Notes: generated from the sequence alone by a model not told the origin. Numbered from the stretch's first letter, positions 1-12,371 are shown. The stretch: 64,000 nt of DNA from Chlorocebus sabaeus (GCF_047675955.1 NC_132929.1:34774421-34838420); one strand, 5' to 3'. Numbers and translations: made by a program.

Positions 1-802
<802 letters not shown>

Positions 803-1274
803 TTATCAGGTCCTTTCTTAGGGAAGGAAACAGCTCCCCAGACTTAAGATACCATCTTGAAAGTCAGTCTTCCCCTTCAGGCAAGAATGCAATTAATAGT
901 CCCAAATGGGAAGTCACCACTTAGATCTAAAGAGGGAGGAACTCCATTTTCCAAAAAGCTGTTTAACTCCCTGAAGTTTTATCCAACAGTCATGCACAGA
1001 TCATTATCTGCTCACTCATATTCATGCCAAATTGACTTAAGAATCCAAAAGTAAAATAAAAACATTTTCCTTTGACCTAATCTATTTCTTAATGTTCTCT
1101 TTCAGCATGTTACCCATATAGGCATCGTTTATATAGTTATTTAGTGTACACACTCTATAATGCATTTCCTTTTTCACATAGCACTATTTTATAAGCATTC
1201 CTCATGTTTTACATATTCTTCATACTTCCTATTTTATGGCTATATTTCTCATTTGTTTAATAACTAAGTTGTCT

Positions 1275-1434
1275 GGCCGGGCATGGTGGCTCATGCATGT
1301 AATCCTAGCACTTTGGGAGGCCGAGGTGGGTGGATCATGGGGTCCGGAGTTCGAGACCAGCTTGGCCAACTGGCCAACATGGTGAAACCCCTGGGCAACA
1401 GAGCGAGATGCCTCTCAAAATAAAAATAAATAAG
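1275..1434 (+). mobile_element. Alu with internal deletion
   Basis: Starts GGCCGGGCATGG. After GTGAAACCCC it jumps directly to TGGGCAACAGAGCGAGA, so about half of the element is missing, including most of the right monomer. Both ends are intact and flanked by the 10-bp target duplication TAAGTTGTCT (1265-1274 and 1435-1444). Confidence 0.9.
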
Positions 1435-1540
1435 TAAGTTGTCTACGGATGTTTTCACTGTTTCCAGTGTTTGACTTTTATATATATATATAAAAAATCC
1501 TATAGAGATATTTGTTCTGTATCACTTTTATTTTGAATCA

Positions 1541-1874
1541 TCTTTTTTTCTTTTGAGACAGGGTCTTGTCTTGCTCTGTCACCCAGGCTGGAGTGCAGTG
1601 GCACAATCTCAGCTCACCACAGCCTCAACCTCCCAGGCTCAAGCGATCCTCCCACCTCAGCCTCCAGAGTAGCTAGGACCACAGGTGCGTGCCACCATGC
1701 CTGGCTAATTTTTGTATTTAGCTAATACAATTTTTGTATTAGCTAAATTTTGTGTTTGGAAACAGGGTTTCACCATGTTGCTGGGGCTGGTCTTGAACCC
1801 CTGTGCTCAAGCGATCCACATGCCTCGGCCTCCCAAAGTACTGGGATTACAGGCATAAGCCACCATGCCCAGCC
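1541..1874 (-). mobile_element. AluJ/S-type SINE
   Basis: A reverse-oriented Alu (poly-T, GAGACAGGGTC, ending CACCATGCCCAGCC). Around 1706-1760 it contains a duplicated 'GCTAATTTTTGTATT' segment that lengthens it. A short target duplication TGAATCA sits at 1534 and 1875. Confidence 0.88.
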
Positions 1875-2216
1875 TGAATCAGTCATTAAGGCTAAAGTCC
1901 TAGAAGTTGGACTAGAACACAGGGCCAGTTTTATGGCTCTTCACATGCTAAGTCATCGTGTGATAGCTGTCTTCTCTTAGAATCAGTAACAACTTCCATT
2001 TGTAAACTGACATTTTACTCATATCCACATGTTCATATTTACTGCCAGAATAAAGCCCTACTGTTTTCTTTTCACACATACAGAAAACTAATACAATTGC
2101 TCAAATTCTCTGCAAATCAGAGTTGTCACTTTGCCTGTTCTAAAACAACGACACAGAACAAAAACTCACTCAATGTAAACCTGTGAGCAGTGAAGACATA
2201 CTAAACCAACACTTAC

Positions 2217-2303
2217 CACTTTGTTCTCTATGAGGTCACATACAATTTTATTATTAAAGTACTCAATGGGTGTCCATCTTATTCCCTCTTGAACATATTC
2301 TTC
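2217..2303 (-). CDS. MYO1E: MYO1E exon, residues 426-454
   Basis: 87 bp, 29 codons, phase 0 at both ends. Acceptor CTTACAG before GAA (Glu426); donor GTG|GTAAGT after Val454. The peptide EEYVQEGIRWTPIEYFNN continues the relay helix and enters the segment 'W-x-x-I-E-(Y/F)-x-N-N' that is nearly invariant in myosin heads; it ends DLIENKV. This part of the lower 50-kDa subdomain couples nucleotide-driven movement of the relay helix to the converter. The donor is close to the U1 consensus. The next exon starts at Asn455 in the same phase. Confidence 0.97.
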
Positions 2304-2622
2304 CTGTAAGACAGAAACCAGGAACTCACATTATTTCCCAAATAGCAAGAGCTCTGCACGGACAGACCCTGAATGGACAAAAATTCCCATGAAAGAGAAA
2401 AACCTGAATGCCCTTCAACAAATACCAGGAACTTTAATTTCTTATTTTCTAAGAGGTAACAAGAAAGGAACACTTTATGACTTGGTGATTTTTATGTTTA
2501 GTTTGAACCCTATGAAATTGTTGCCACACAATTGTTTCTGGCCAACGAAAACTGCAATTTAGTAGCACCGAACTCATAAATCCAGTTACAAAAAAAATCA
2601 CAAAACTTAAAATTTAACATAG

Positions 2623-2901
2623 GGCTGGGCGCAGTGGCTCACATCTGTAATCCCAGCACTTTGGGAGGCCGAGGTGGGCGGATCACGAGGTCAGGAGTTT
2701 GAGACCATCCTGACCAACATGGTGAAACCGTCTCTACTAAAATTACAAAAAGTAGCTGGGTGTGGTGGGGTGCACCTATAATCCCAGCTACTTGGGAGGC
2801 TGAGGCAGGAGAACTGCTTGAACCCAGGAGGTGGAGGTTGAAGTGAGCCGAGATCGCGCCACGGCACTCCAGCCTGGGCGACAATGCGAAACTCCATCTC
2901 A

Positions 2902-2940
<39 letters not shown>

Positions 2941-2955
2941 AAATAAAAATTAAAT
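2623..2955 (+). mobile_element. AluS-type SINE with (AAAT)n tail
   Basis: Complete Alu starting GGCTGGGCGCAGTGG. Its tail has become a regular ATAA tetranucleotide tract at about 2901-2942. Confidence 0.93.
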
Positions 2956-3429
2956 ATAGGACAGGAGTAGATTAGCAACCAGGTACTTAATGGGAAGGTT
3001 CTTCAGTCTATCAGAGGCTCATTTAACTTGAAAACCATGACACTATCCTGGTTTTTTCTTCTTTCCTCACTGGTTTCACTTTCCCGGCTTCCTTTGCTAG
3101 CTCTTTCTTACTTCCAGAACTTTATATGTGGTGGAGTCTCAGGGGTCAATCTTTCAGCCTTCTTGTTTTCTCAGCCCTTCTTCTCTAGGTGATTTCTATC
3201 AATCCCATGGCTTTAAATACATCACCTACAGGCTAATGACCCCTGAATTGATTTCTCATCTATATCTCGCCACGGGGTTCCAGACTCAAATCCATCCTAC
3301 AGACTGGAATCTTCGCTTGGATGTATAATAAATGGGCCTCTCCAACTTAACCTGTTTAGAGGAATTCTGATTCCATATTTCCCATGACCTCCAAACAACC
3401 CCTCTTCTCATCTCACCCTCCAGTAAATA

Positions 3430-3877
3430 GTGTCACCATCAGCCCTGTTATCCAGGGTATAAAGCTAAGAATCACCCATGATTGCTCCTTCTTTCTTGGC
3501 TATTGTTAATTATTTTGAGCAAGTCCCATTCTCTCACTCTCCAGATACTCCCTCTCACCACCTGGACTGCTACCATCGCCGTCTGAGTCTCTACCACATC
3601 TAACGCAGTCTCCTGCAGTATCCCCATCACTGGTTTTTTAACTTCCATTCTAGTTTGCTTTCCCCTGCCTCACCCCACTCTATAAGCCTACAGAGCCAGA
3701 GTGACCCTTTCAAAAACGCAAACAACAAATCAGATCATGTCACTCCTCCCTCAAAATTCTTCAGTGGGTCCTCATTCCACTTACTATAACACCCAAAGTC
3801 TCAGCCATGCCCTACAAGTTCCCATATGATCTAGCCCCTGCCTCCCCGCTCCGATCTCATTGGCTATTGTGCTCTTT
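3430..3877 (+). mobile_element. L2-like LINE fossil
   Basis: The stretch 'TCACTCCTCCCTCAAAATTC ... ATGATCTAGCCCCTGCCTCC' has the wording of the L2 3' region (CCTACAAG.CC, GATCTGGCCCCTGCC). It is strongly diverged and its borders are approximate. It ends where the inverted repeat begins. Confidence 0.6.
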
Positions 3878-4086
3878 CTTGGTTGTTTTTCTCTGGCTAC
3901 TCTAAGGGTTGGGGAAGGCTAGAGGTTCACGGGAAACCCATATGGAGACTACCAAACCAGTTTGGAGACTACTGCAGAAGACTGGGCTAGACGTGGTAGG
4001 GACTTAGATGGCAACGGTAGCAATGGGTTTCATGTGAACCTCTAGCCTTCCCCACCCCTTAGAGTAGCTACAGTAAAACAACCAAG
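3878..4086. repeat. Inverted repeat, 64-bp arms, 81-bp spacer
   Basis: The arm at 3878-3941 (CTTGGTTG ... GAAACCCAT) matches the reverse complement of 4023-4086 at 58 of 64 positions by my hand count, without gaps. Both arms contain CTACTCTAAGG and GGAAGGCTAGAGGTTCAC. The transcript could form a stable hairpin. It sits between an L2-like fragment and an LTR-like fragment, and I do not recognise it as a known element. Confidence 0.9.
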
Positions 4087-4190
4087 GGTGGGTTCCAGGG
4101 CAGAAGGTCACGTGAAACCCGCTGGTATGGTGTTTCCTAAGCACAGGCATAAACACTTCCATAACTAAATGACCCCAAAACAGCCTTTGA

Positions 4191-4848
4191 TGTACACAGT
4201 GGCTTGAATAGTATCCCCCCAAATTTCACATCCACCTGGAACTTCAGAATGTGAAGTTTGGAAGTAAGGTCTTTGTAAATGTAATTCACTAAGGACCCCA
4301 CAGTAAGTCATCCTGGGTTTAGAGTGAACTCGAAATTCAAAAAAATGGTGTCTTTCTTTTCTTTTTCTTTTTTTTTTTTTTTAATAACAGTTCACTCTCC
4401 ATAGAGACTGTCAAAAATCGTCAATGCTGACTATATTTCAAGTCGTCATGGCAGGGTATTGTGAAAAGTTTTCAATTAGCAATAATCATGCCTCAGATAA
4501 ACCTCACTGGCTAAAATATCGCCATTGCGCAAAGCTAAAATGGTATCTTCACAAAAGAAAAGAGACGGAGATTTGGATAGAGACACAGGGGGACATTGGA
4601 AAAGGCTACGTGAAGACACAGGCAGAGATTGGAGTCAAACTGCCAGAAGCCAAGAAATGCCAGGAGCCACCAGAAACTAGAAGAGGAAGGATTCTCCCCT
4701 CTATCCTGAGAAGGAGTGTGGCCCTGAGGACTTCTTGATTTCAGACTCTGGGCTCTAGAACTGGGAGGGAAGAAACTGCTACTGTTTCAAGTCACTCAGT
4801 TTGTGCTGCTTTGTTATGGTGGCCCCAGGAATCCTAAACAATATGCTA
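4191..4848 (+). mobile_element. MLT1-type (ERVL-MaLR) LTR fossil, interrupted
   Basis: Two blocks read like an MLT1 LTR: 4200-4330 (TTGAATAGTATCCCCCCAAA ... GTCTTTGTAAATG) and 4560-4848 (ACACAGGGGGACATTGG ... TTTGTTATGGTGGCCCCAGG). A T-rich tract and about 190 bp of unassigned sequence at 4340-4555 separate them. No coding remnants are present. The family name is from memory of the consensus. Confidence 0.6.
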
Positions 4849-4885
4849 TCAGGAAACAATGGAAACTGCACTGAACTATTTATTT

Positions 4886-5189
4886 ATATTATTATTATTA
4901 TTATTTTGAGACGAAGTCTCGCTCTGTCGCCCAGGCTGGAGTGCAGTGGCGCGATCTCAGCTCACTACAAGCTTCGCCTCCCAGGTTCAAGCGATTCTCC
5001 TGCCTCAGCCTCCCGAGTAGCTGGGTCTACAGGCACGCACCACCATGCCTAGCTAATTTTTGTATTTTTAGTAGAGATGGGGTTTCATCATGTTGGCCAG
5101 GCTCGTCTCGAATTCCTGACCTCGAATGGTCTGCAGGTCTCGGCCTCCCAAAGTGCTGGGATTACAGGCGTGAGCCACTGCACCTGGCC
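4886..5189 (-). mobile_element. Alu SINE (reverse)
   Basis: Complete reverse Alu with an (ATT)n end. It is flanked by the perfect 11-bp duplication ACTATTTATTT (4875-4885 and 5190-5200). The target was the A-rich tail of the older Alu that follows. Confidence 0.93.
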
Positions 5190-5200
5190 ACTATTTATTT

Positions 5201-5476
5201 TTGAAACAGAGTCTTGCTCTGTTGCCTAGGATGGAGTGCAGTGGTGTGATGATGTAAGTCTCGACCTCCTGGGCTCAAGCAATCCTTTCACTTCAGCCTC
5301 CAGAACAGCTGGGACGATAGGCTTATGCCACCACGTCCAGCTAATTGTTTTATTTTTGTATGGATGGGGTCTCATTTTGTCCGGCAGGCTGGTCTTTAAC
5401 TGCTGGACTCAAGCAATTCTCCCGACTTGGCCTCCCAGAGTGATAGGATTACAGGCATGAGCCACAGCACCCGACC
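5201..5476 (-). mobile_element. AluJ-type SINE (reverse)
   Basis: Diverged reverse Alu (TTGAAACAGAGTCTTGCTC ... CACAGCACCCGACC) lying head to tail with the younger Alu at 4886-5189. Confidence 0.9.
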
Positions 5477-5951
5477 TGCACCGAAGCACCGAACTTCAGA
5501 AGAAACTACAGCAAGGCATGTTACCTCAGGTAAGTATTGAAATACTAGCTTTGTTAAAAATGCATGTAGTGTTAGGGAAGATTGAGAATGCAGTAAATCT
5601 GAGAAAACCAAGTCTTTTATTTGGAACACAATATATGCCTCAGACAGTTGGGGCTGGAACTAGGCTCCCATTTCCCACGTGCTCAGTGAGTCAGTATAGT
5701 ACAAGCAGCCAGTCTTACGTCCAACGTCACAGCATCATTTGCTTAAAGAAGAAGGCAAATGCTGCAGATGGTATTTATATTTTATGGATTAAAAGGCCAC
5801 AATGGCATATGGTTTTTCTGCCTGACTTTATTAGGTGCATTTCCTAATATAAGACTGGAACCCAAATCTATTATCAAAAGACAGAAATCGATACCCTTGT
5901 AAACAAAATAAATTATAAATAGAATAGGATGAAGGACGAGGGACTGCTTAC

Positions 5952-6038
5952 CTGTTCCGCCTTTAATGTCAGTTCAATAAAAATCTGCTGCAGTTTTTCA
6001 TTAACAAAATTGATACAAAACTGTTCAAAGCCATTTTT
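5952..6038 (-). CDS. MYO1E: MYO1E exon, residues 397-425 (relay helix)
   Basis: 87 bp, 29 codons, phase 0 at both ends. The acceptor is a strong T8-C5-AG tract; the donor is CAG|GTAAGC. It encodes KNGFEQFCINFVNEKLQQ followed by a helix ending KAEQ. 'N-x-F-E-Q-(F/L)-C-I-N-(F/Y)-x-N-E-(K/R)-L-Q-Q' is the signature of the myosin relay helix that directly follows switch II and passes nucleotide state to the converter. All signature residues are present. Only 322 bp of intron separates it from the switch II exon, the shortest intron here. Confidence 0.98.
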
Positions 6039-6360
6039 CTGGGGGAAAAAAAAGTTATTCACATGTAATTATTTCACAAAATCATTTAAAAGTCATTTCT
6101 TGAGTGATTTATTGAAATGTCTTCATGTGAAAAGCTTTCATAGAAATGTTGGATGCATCAATAGAAAGAAGTTTATATTTAGGAGAAACTAATTTGGTAA
6201 AGGTACGTGAAGAACTCACAAAGGCCAAAATGAGCCTGAGTGGTTTTTTTTTTGTTGTGGTTTATTTTCTGTTTGTGTTTGCATTGCCTAGAATTATTTC
6301 TTGCAGGCCAGATGAAATATGCCACCCTCCTCAACCCCTAGTTATTCAAACTGGCCTTAC
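6039..6360 (-). other. MYO1E: MYO1E intron, 322 bp
   Basis: Donor GTAAGG; acceptor with an excellent polypyrimidine run (T8 C5 AG). I see no repeat or other feature inside. Confidence 0.92.
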
Positions 6361-6441
6361 CTGGAATATTTCAAAGCCATAGATGTCTAGGACGCCAATG
6401 TTGTATTCTTCATGGTCTTTCTGCATGGCTTTATTGATCGA
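6361..6441 (-). CDS. MYO1E: MYO1E exon, residues 370-396 (switch II)
   Basis: 81 bp, 27 codons, phase 0 at both ends. Acceptor TCTCTAG before TCG (Ser370); donor CAG|GTAAGG after Gln396. It encodes SINKAMQKDHEEYNIGVLD and then IYGFEIFQ. DIYGFE (388-393) is switch II, which closes on the gamma-phosphate and starts the recovery stroke. The Asp388 codon is GAC at 6387-6385; this residue has been reported mutated in human glomerulosclerosis (recalled), and it is intact here. The exon fits a normal functional motor. Confidence 0.98.
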
Positions 6442-6974
6442 CTAGAGAAAGTAAACAGCATGGCAGTGAACTCCTTTCCATTTATACTAAAAACGGGCAT
6501 GCACTGGGTAAAGGGAAGCTGGACTCTACATAGCAAACACTACTGCTTGCAGGAAACAGAGGCGTGAAGGCAGGAGACCTGCTGCATTAACAAACTCTCA
6601 GTGCAAAGGCAAGTACTTTGGAAAACCACCAGGATTCAGAAAAGCAAGTACAGTAGAAACAAAAAATGTTTGCTTAATGATGATAACCATTAATTTCTGG
6701 CTGAGTCAGCTTTTTCAGGAGATCTTAACAATTAGAAGAATATGTCATCTTGGATGATCGAAGTAAAACCTATTTCACACGAAGAACCCACACTAAAGGA
6801 TCCGTAATTGTCATTTCCATTGTCTTCCATTCACCAGTCATTTAATGATGACCCAACACAGTATGCCAGGGATGCTAAGGACAAGACAATCCTTGTTCCC
6901 AGGAGCTTATAGAGAGGGTGAGCTATCTGCAGATAGTAACAATAGTCATGATCTTTGAATTGATAATAGAACCT

Positions 6975-7195
6975 GCTTACATCTGTTGAACATTCACCTC
7001 TGCCAGGGTTTGCTAAGTGCTCTTATTGTGTTGTTTCACTTAATTCCCATTTCAGTTCTCAAAATGGCAGTGATACCATTATTTTCCCAATTTTCCACAC
7101 ACCAAGGCTTGCTTAAGGTTGTTCTATGTAAGAAGCAGGGTCTGGGACTAAATTTAAGCAGTATGATGCCTAAATCTGTGTTCTTAATCACTGTG
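6975..7195 (+). mobile_element. MIR SINE
   Basis: Diverged copy of the MIR core and 3' part (TGTTGAACATTCACC, GCTAAGTGCTCTTATTGTG, CAGTGATACCATTATTTTCCC, GTCTGGGACTAAATTTAAG). The family call rests on the order of these blocks. Confidence 0.65.
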
Positions 7196-7544
7196 AGAAG
7201 AGGCCAAACAATTCATGGGAATAGACTTAATGATAGCAGGGAAGGTTTGGATAGAGGGGTTAGTGGGGGATGCAGTGGGGGAGGAGTGAAGCGAAGAATT
7301 CTTTAAGGTGCTGAATACCTGGACGAATTCTGAAGTACCAGAGGTGTTTTCCAGGTAAACAAAATGATATATCATCTTTTGTGAGCAAATGAGTAATCAT
7401 ACACAACACATGGTCAGTGCCCAGTAAATCTCACCTCAAATTAGGATCACTTGTATGTGTATTCATGTACTTTTACTACTTACAAAAAAACTAACAGATG
7501 ACAAGAAGGAAGGTAGGTAGGAAGCCCAGCGCTGGAAGGTGCTC

Positions 7545-7690
7545 TGAACAAACAGACAAGATACGTGGATTCTAGTCCCAGGCTGCACTGCCCTCTTGCC
7601 GATTGGCCTTGGGCAAAACCACCATGGCTCAGGCCTGACATTCCCTTCTTTTTATAAAACGAGGGATCTGAACAAGCTAACTGTATGACT
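7545..7690 (-). mobile_element. MIR SINE (reverse)
   Basis: Reads GATTCTAGTCCCAGGCTGCA ... GGCCTTGGGCAAAACCACCA ... TTTATAAAACGAGGGATCTG, the reverse-oriented MIR wording. Confidence 0.65.
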
Positions 7691-7959
7691 TCTGTGTGGT
7701 ATGACCCTGACCTTCCCAAGCAATTTTATCCTTTAAATAGCCACTAGAACTACCTAGAATACTTCTCCTAACCTGTCCTGCCTGACCCTACTCTAACCAC
7801 ATTAACTGTACTTTAAGCCACATAGATGTTAGTGCCTGGAATCAAATACAGATCTTTTGGATCGAATGGCCCCCTGTTGTCCCTTGACTAGGGTCCTTCT
7901 AGTTTGAATATATAAACATCAAAGGAGCAAACTAGCTAGGAATCTAGGGCCTCCTAGAT

Positions 7960-8155
7960 CAATCACATAATAATGGAGTGACCTTGGGCAAATTCCTTAA
8001 TCAATCTATGCCTCCCTTAGTTTATCTGTAAAGCAGAGATCATAATACCTAAGTCACAGGGTTGTTGCAACAATTAAGTGAGGGTTTTTTCTCTTTAAAA
8101 TACTTAGTATCTGGGCGCTTATATAGTTAGTGCTATATAAGTGCCTGGTATTATT
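7960..8155 (-). mobile_element. MIR SINE (reverse)
   Basis: Contains TGACCTTGGGCAAATTCCTT, TTTATCTGTAAAGCAGAGAT and CACAGGGTTGTTGCAACAAT in the order of a reverse MIR. Confidence 0.75.
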
Positions 8156-8344
8156 ATTTTACCATTTAGAGGCTACAGTGATTAACACAAGATTGTTACT
8201 GGCAGTGCTACACGGCTGAAAGACGAATTGTCAGAATACATATGTGATATACATATATGAATATATATTCATATGTAAGAGAGTGTGTGTATATTTACAT
8301 ACACACACATATAATTACACCATAACCAAAAATATCTAATAGTT

Positions 8345-8825
8345 TCAAAATACATGCAGAAAGTTTTTGATACTCCTCCCTCCCAAAGGTGGAGCCTCAT
8401 TCCCCTCCCCTTAAGTGTGGACTTTGCTTAGTGACTTGCTTCTAATAAACAGAATGTGGCAGAGCGACAATACTTGAGTCCAAGATCAGGACATAAAAGA
8501 TTGGCTTCTTGCTCACGCTGTCTTTCAGATCACCCACTCTGGGGAAAACCAACCATCATGTTATGAGGATATTCAAGGAGAGGTCCATGAAGCAAGGGAC
8601 TGAGACCTCCTGCCAACAGCCACGCGGGCAATCCATCTTTCAGCCCTATCTTCCAACCCTAGTCAAGCCTTCAGACAACCACAGTTCCAATCAGCATGAA
8701 CCACCAAGCTCAGCCAATCCCAAATATCTGACCCTCAGAAACTGAGAAAACAAGCACTTATGGTTTCAAGTCGCTAGGTTTTGGGTTAATTTGTGACACA
8801 GAAGTATGTGGAAAACATATTCCTA
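8345..8825 (+). mobile_element. Ancient LTR-like interspersed repeat
   Basis: Wording such as GGACTTTGCTTAGTGACTTG, AAGCCTTCAGACAACCACAG, CTGACCCTCAGAAACTGAG and CGCTAGGTTTTGGGTTAATT recurs in old mammalian repeats. I cannot assign the family with certainty. No coding capacity is visible. Confidence 0.45.
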
Positions 8826-9078
8826 AATCTTTAGGCCCACAAGTCAAGAAAGGCCTGTGAACGTGGGTCTCCTCTTTTTCTAGTCTCTAGTCCTAGCTTT
8901 ACTGAATATTTTGTCCAGAAGAAACTTGTTACCATATTAGATTTAGCTAAGGTATCTTGTTGGGCAGTTCTAGAAGGAAATGCAGGATTCAGTGATTGCA
9001 GAGTGAGAGGACAGAAAGTGAAGTAAAGTAATGGGTGAAAGAAAGGAGCCAGAACAGGAACACAAAACCCTTAGTCAT

Positions 9079-9364
9079 TTTACAGATAGGATCTCACTCT
9101 GCCCCCCAGGCTGGAGTACAGTGGCACAGTCTCGGCTCACTGCAGCCTTGACCTCCCAGGCTCAAGTGATCTTCCCACCTCAGCCTCCTGAGTAGCTGGG
9201 ACCACAGGCACCTGCCACCACACCTGGTTAATTTTTGTGTTTTTTGTAGAGACAGGGTCTCACCACGTTGCAGAGGCTGGTCTCAAACTCCTGGGCTGCA
9301 GCGATCCTCCCACCTTGGCCTCTCAGAGTACTGGGATTACAGGTGTGAGCCACTGCGCCCAGCC
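9079..9364 (-). mobile_element. AluJ/S-type SINE (reverse)
   Basis: Full-length reverse Alu (GATAGGATCTCACTCTGCCC ... CACTGCGCCCAGCC). It ends 63 bp from the exon at 9428, on the intron's acceptor-distal side. Confidence 0.92.
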
Positions 9365-9427
9365 TACTAGTTTGACTCTTTATAGCTAAGATATGAAGCA
9401 TCACCAACATCAACTTATGTTACTTAC

Positions 9428-9624
9428 ATCTACCAAGAAATCAAAAACCCGGGAGTGCAGGGCCTTGGCGAGCGCATCCCGGGTGTAACAGGCCTGCTCC
9501 ACATTGAGGGTCACGTGGATGGATTCGGATTTGCCTCCCCACTTGCTATCCATCTGCCGGCTTGTTAGCTTTTCTTTCAACCGGTCCTGGTTTATCCCTA
9601 GCAGATATGCAGGAAAAGCTAAAA
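9428..9624 (-). CDS. MYO1E: MYO1E exon, residues 304-369 (TEDS loop, DALAK)
   Basis: 197 bp: the last two bases of the Phe304 codon plus 65 codons. Acceptor TTCTACAG, donor GAT|GTAAGT. The peptide runs LAFPAYLLGI, then KLTSRQMDSKWGGKSESIHV, then NVEQACYTRDALAKALHS. DALAK (353-357) is a head signature. Sixteen residues before it, the TEDS position is Glu337 (codon GAA, 9526-9524), a fixed negative charge in the actin-binding cardiomyopathy loop, so no kinase is needed for activation, unlike amoeboid class I myosins. Residue 361 is Ser (TCC), where I recall Ala in human. Confidence 0.98.
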
Positions 9625-12371
9625 CTGTAGAACATAAAACAAAACATGACAATCTTTCAGAATTGGGACACTTCCAATTCATCTCACAAACATATGGAGG
9701 CACTTATGTGCACATGCACATGTGTATACATAGAAGGCACAGTCACAGGCCCCAAGAGCTTACGTTCTAGTGAAGGCTGCTTATCAGTAATCCCACACAC
9801 ATCCATCTCCTTTGTTGTTCCCAATTGTTTTATTATATGAGTCAATTCCTACGATGACTGAGACTTCCAATAATACAAATCAAGGATCCAAGAAGGATGG
9901 CAAACCTATCCCTCCTACCGAGATCACAGTTAAATGCCTAACATGGACATCTCTCCAAGCTTCCAGCAAGACAGCCCGGAAGGAACTCAATCAAGAAACA
10001 TTTCTTTGGCTCCAAATATTGTTTTCTTCCTTTTTAGTACAATGTTTTCATAGCATCATTTTTGAAGCACCTGATATTACTGAACTAATAATTACCATGT
10101 TTACTAATCCCATGTTTATTGAGTATTTAGCATGTGTAGGGTTACTAAAGAGGGAGGAAAGAATAGAAAATATGTAAGAAATCTTGAAAGCCATCTAGAC
10201 GAGGCAAAAAATAGTTTGCCAAATAAAGAACCCTTGGAAAAGCTGAATATGTAACGCAGACAGACAAGATCTGGAGAAATTAGAACAGGAAGATATTACT
10301 ACTTGCTGGGGTAGTCAAAAGATTTGAGCTGGGTGTAAAGGATAAATAGGATTTGTACAGATGCAGAGAGGAGAAGGGAGTGTACCAAGGGGAGGGAGCA
10401 GAAGTGTGGGAGACATGATGGAGACGAGACGTGGGCTACAGTGTGTGGACTAGCACTGGCTGCAGCTGAAAGTTCAGGTCAGATTAAAAAGGTTAGGACA
10501 GATTCCAATGCTGGCGGTCCTTGCATGGTATGATATATTTGGGCTGGAGGCAAAAGGGGGCCTGATGGCTAATAAAGAGGGGCATTATAAGAAGATTCCT
10601 CTGAGGGTAGCATATAGAGTGAAATGAAGGGGATGTTCATATCCTGCCCTAATATCACAAGGTATGGTAGTTTGTGGTCTCTGGATAGAAAAATAGAGAC
10701 TTCCATAGCTCAACATCTTGTTTCAGACCATGAAACTTAACTAAGGAGGGCTAGTGATATAAATGGGGTTTTCCTGATTTCTGGGCAGAACGTTCTCATA
10801 TAAATAAATGTCACCATTCTTCAACATGAAAGAATGCTCAGATTTTTCCAATATGAATGAAAGATTTTTATAGATGCAATGAAAATTTTGAACTTGGCTA
10901 TGAGTTTTCTTTTTCTGCATAACGCTTCACCAAAATTATCTGATAAAAGAATTTTGTTAAAGGCCTTATGATAATGCTAAAAAATCACAAGCCTCCCAAT
11001 AAAGGATAATGTTTGAATTTCACAGATGGTGTTAGAATATAACGAGCTGACATTTCTCAGTGTACACCTTCCAATGAGATTAAGTCAGTGAATACATTTT
11101 GAAAAAGTATAATGCCAGAACAAGACATTTATCCTCTATATGAGTGTTTCATAAAAATGCTTTGAGCAATAGAAGGGCTTCCTTTTAGAAAAGACATGTA
11201 AACAAAATCAAATGCACTGATCTGAAAATGGCCATTGTACTTAGTTTAGTTTTAGTGTTAAACACATGTCTAGGAATCTGGGTGTGTCTTCCAGTGAACT
11301 AAAATTTCCTGTGCACAGAGTAAGGACAGATGACATTCATAAATCAGAATGCACCCATGTCGGGTTGTTGTGAGAATCAACAGACATTCACCAATGTATC
11401 CAACATATAAGAAGCCCTCACTAAGGGAAGACTATCCTGTTGGTTTTATTATCAGAGTGATATCTCACTTGATGCAGTGGACATCATAATCAGCAGTTTA
11501 TAGGACAGTCACAAGAGCTTCTCTCATTGTTTATAGGAACTATACAGTGAATAGGTTCATAAAATGAATAATTAGCCTCAATCTCTCTGTTTTGTAAATA
11601 TGGCTTTCTCCTAGCCCTAACCATGTTCCCACGTGGTTAAAATATTTGACTAAGATGTTTATGCCATTATCTTTATGATCTTTGCTAAAGAGATACAACA
11701 ATAAGGGCTAAGATGAGAGTCACGGAGACAAAAGAGCGAGAAGGGACTGACAAAGACACACGCTCTACTTCCATCTTGTGGTCCTTTTCTGCAGAAGAGG
11801 GCATGGAGAGCCGCAAGCACTCACAACACAAGGAATGGAACTGGGCCAAGAATCACAGCCACAAGCTTAGGGAAATAGCGAAGGACACTAGAGCGGAAAC
11901 ACAGCGCTTGGCTTGAAAAAGAATCCATGCCACGTTTTTCAAACTTTTATGGCCTCATATTTTCTTCAGTGCCTGCCCTAATGCTGAAATTACAGGGCTG
12001 CTAATATTGACTTTCTTCAGGCTGTGAGTTTCCATGAGGCAGTTGTGAGTGTGTCTGGATAGGAGTGTCAGTATGGAAGCTTGGAGAACTGGAGAGGGAG
12101 AGGGAGGGAGAAAGCAATGATTAATTTTAAAATGTGGGTGCGTAACTCTGATATAGTTAATCAGAGTCATGGAAAACATAGAAGAACCTGCTAAAAAGTA
12201 GTATTTCCACACATTTAAATAATGAAGATAGATTACTATTACTGCATTAAAGGGTAAAGCAAAGTTAGGTTTAATTTTTCCGCCTAAATTTGAAATATAG
12301 GCAATAGAGAAACACCAAAAAGATGTAGCAAAAATAAAATTCAATTTTTACAAATTTAAAAGATTCAGCAT

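Larger units (their letters stand above)
2304..5951 (-). other. MYO1E: MYO1E intron, 3648 bp
   Basis: Donor GTAAGC, acceptor CTTACAG. Contains an Alu (2623-2955), an L2-like fossil (3430-3877), a 64-bp-arm inverted repeat (3878-4086), an MLT1-like LTR (4191-4848) and two adjacent reverse Alus (4886-5476). The remaining bases look unique; no gene is seen. Confidence 0.9.
6442..9427 (-). other. MYO1E: MYO1E intron, 2986 bp
   Basis: Donor GTAAGT, acceptor TCTCTAG. Holds three MIR-like SINEs (6975-7195, 7545-7690, 7960-8155), an L2-like scrap near 6831-6925 (AGTATGCCAGGGATGCTAAG), an LTR-like fossil (8345-8825) and one Alu (9079-9364). An AT/TG-rich patch lies at 8235-8320. Confidence 0.9.

Noticed and set aside
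2639..2978. Overlapping minus-strand frames with phrases like 'SPRLECRGAISAHFN'
   Set aside because: These are the standard translations of a reverse Alu. The same applies to the many similar frames throughout the window.
9812..10177. 121-codon plus-strand frame
   Set aside because: No motif or compositional sign of coding, and it lies opposite the MYO1E intron without splice or promoter context.
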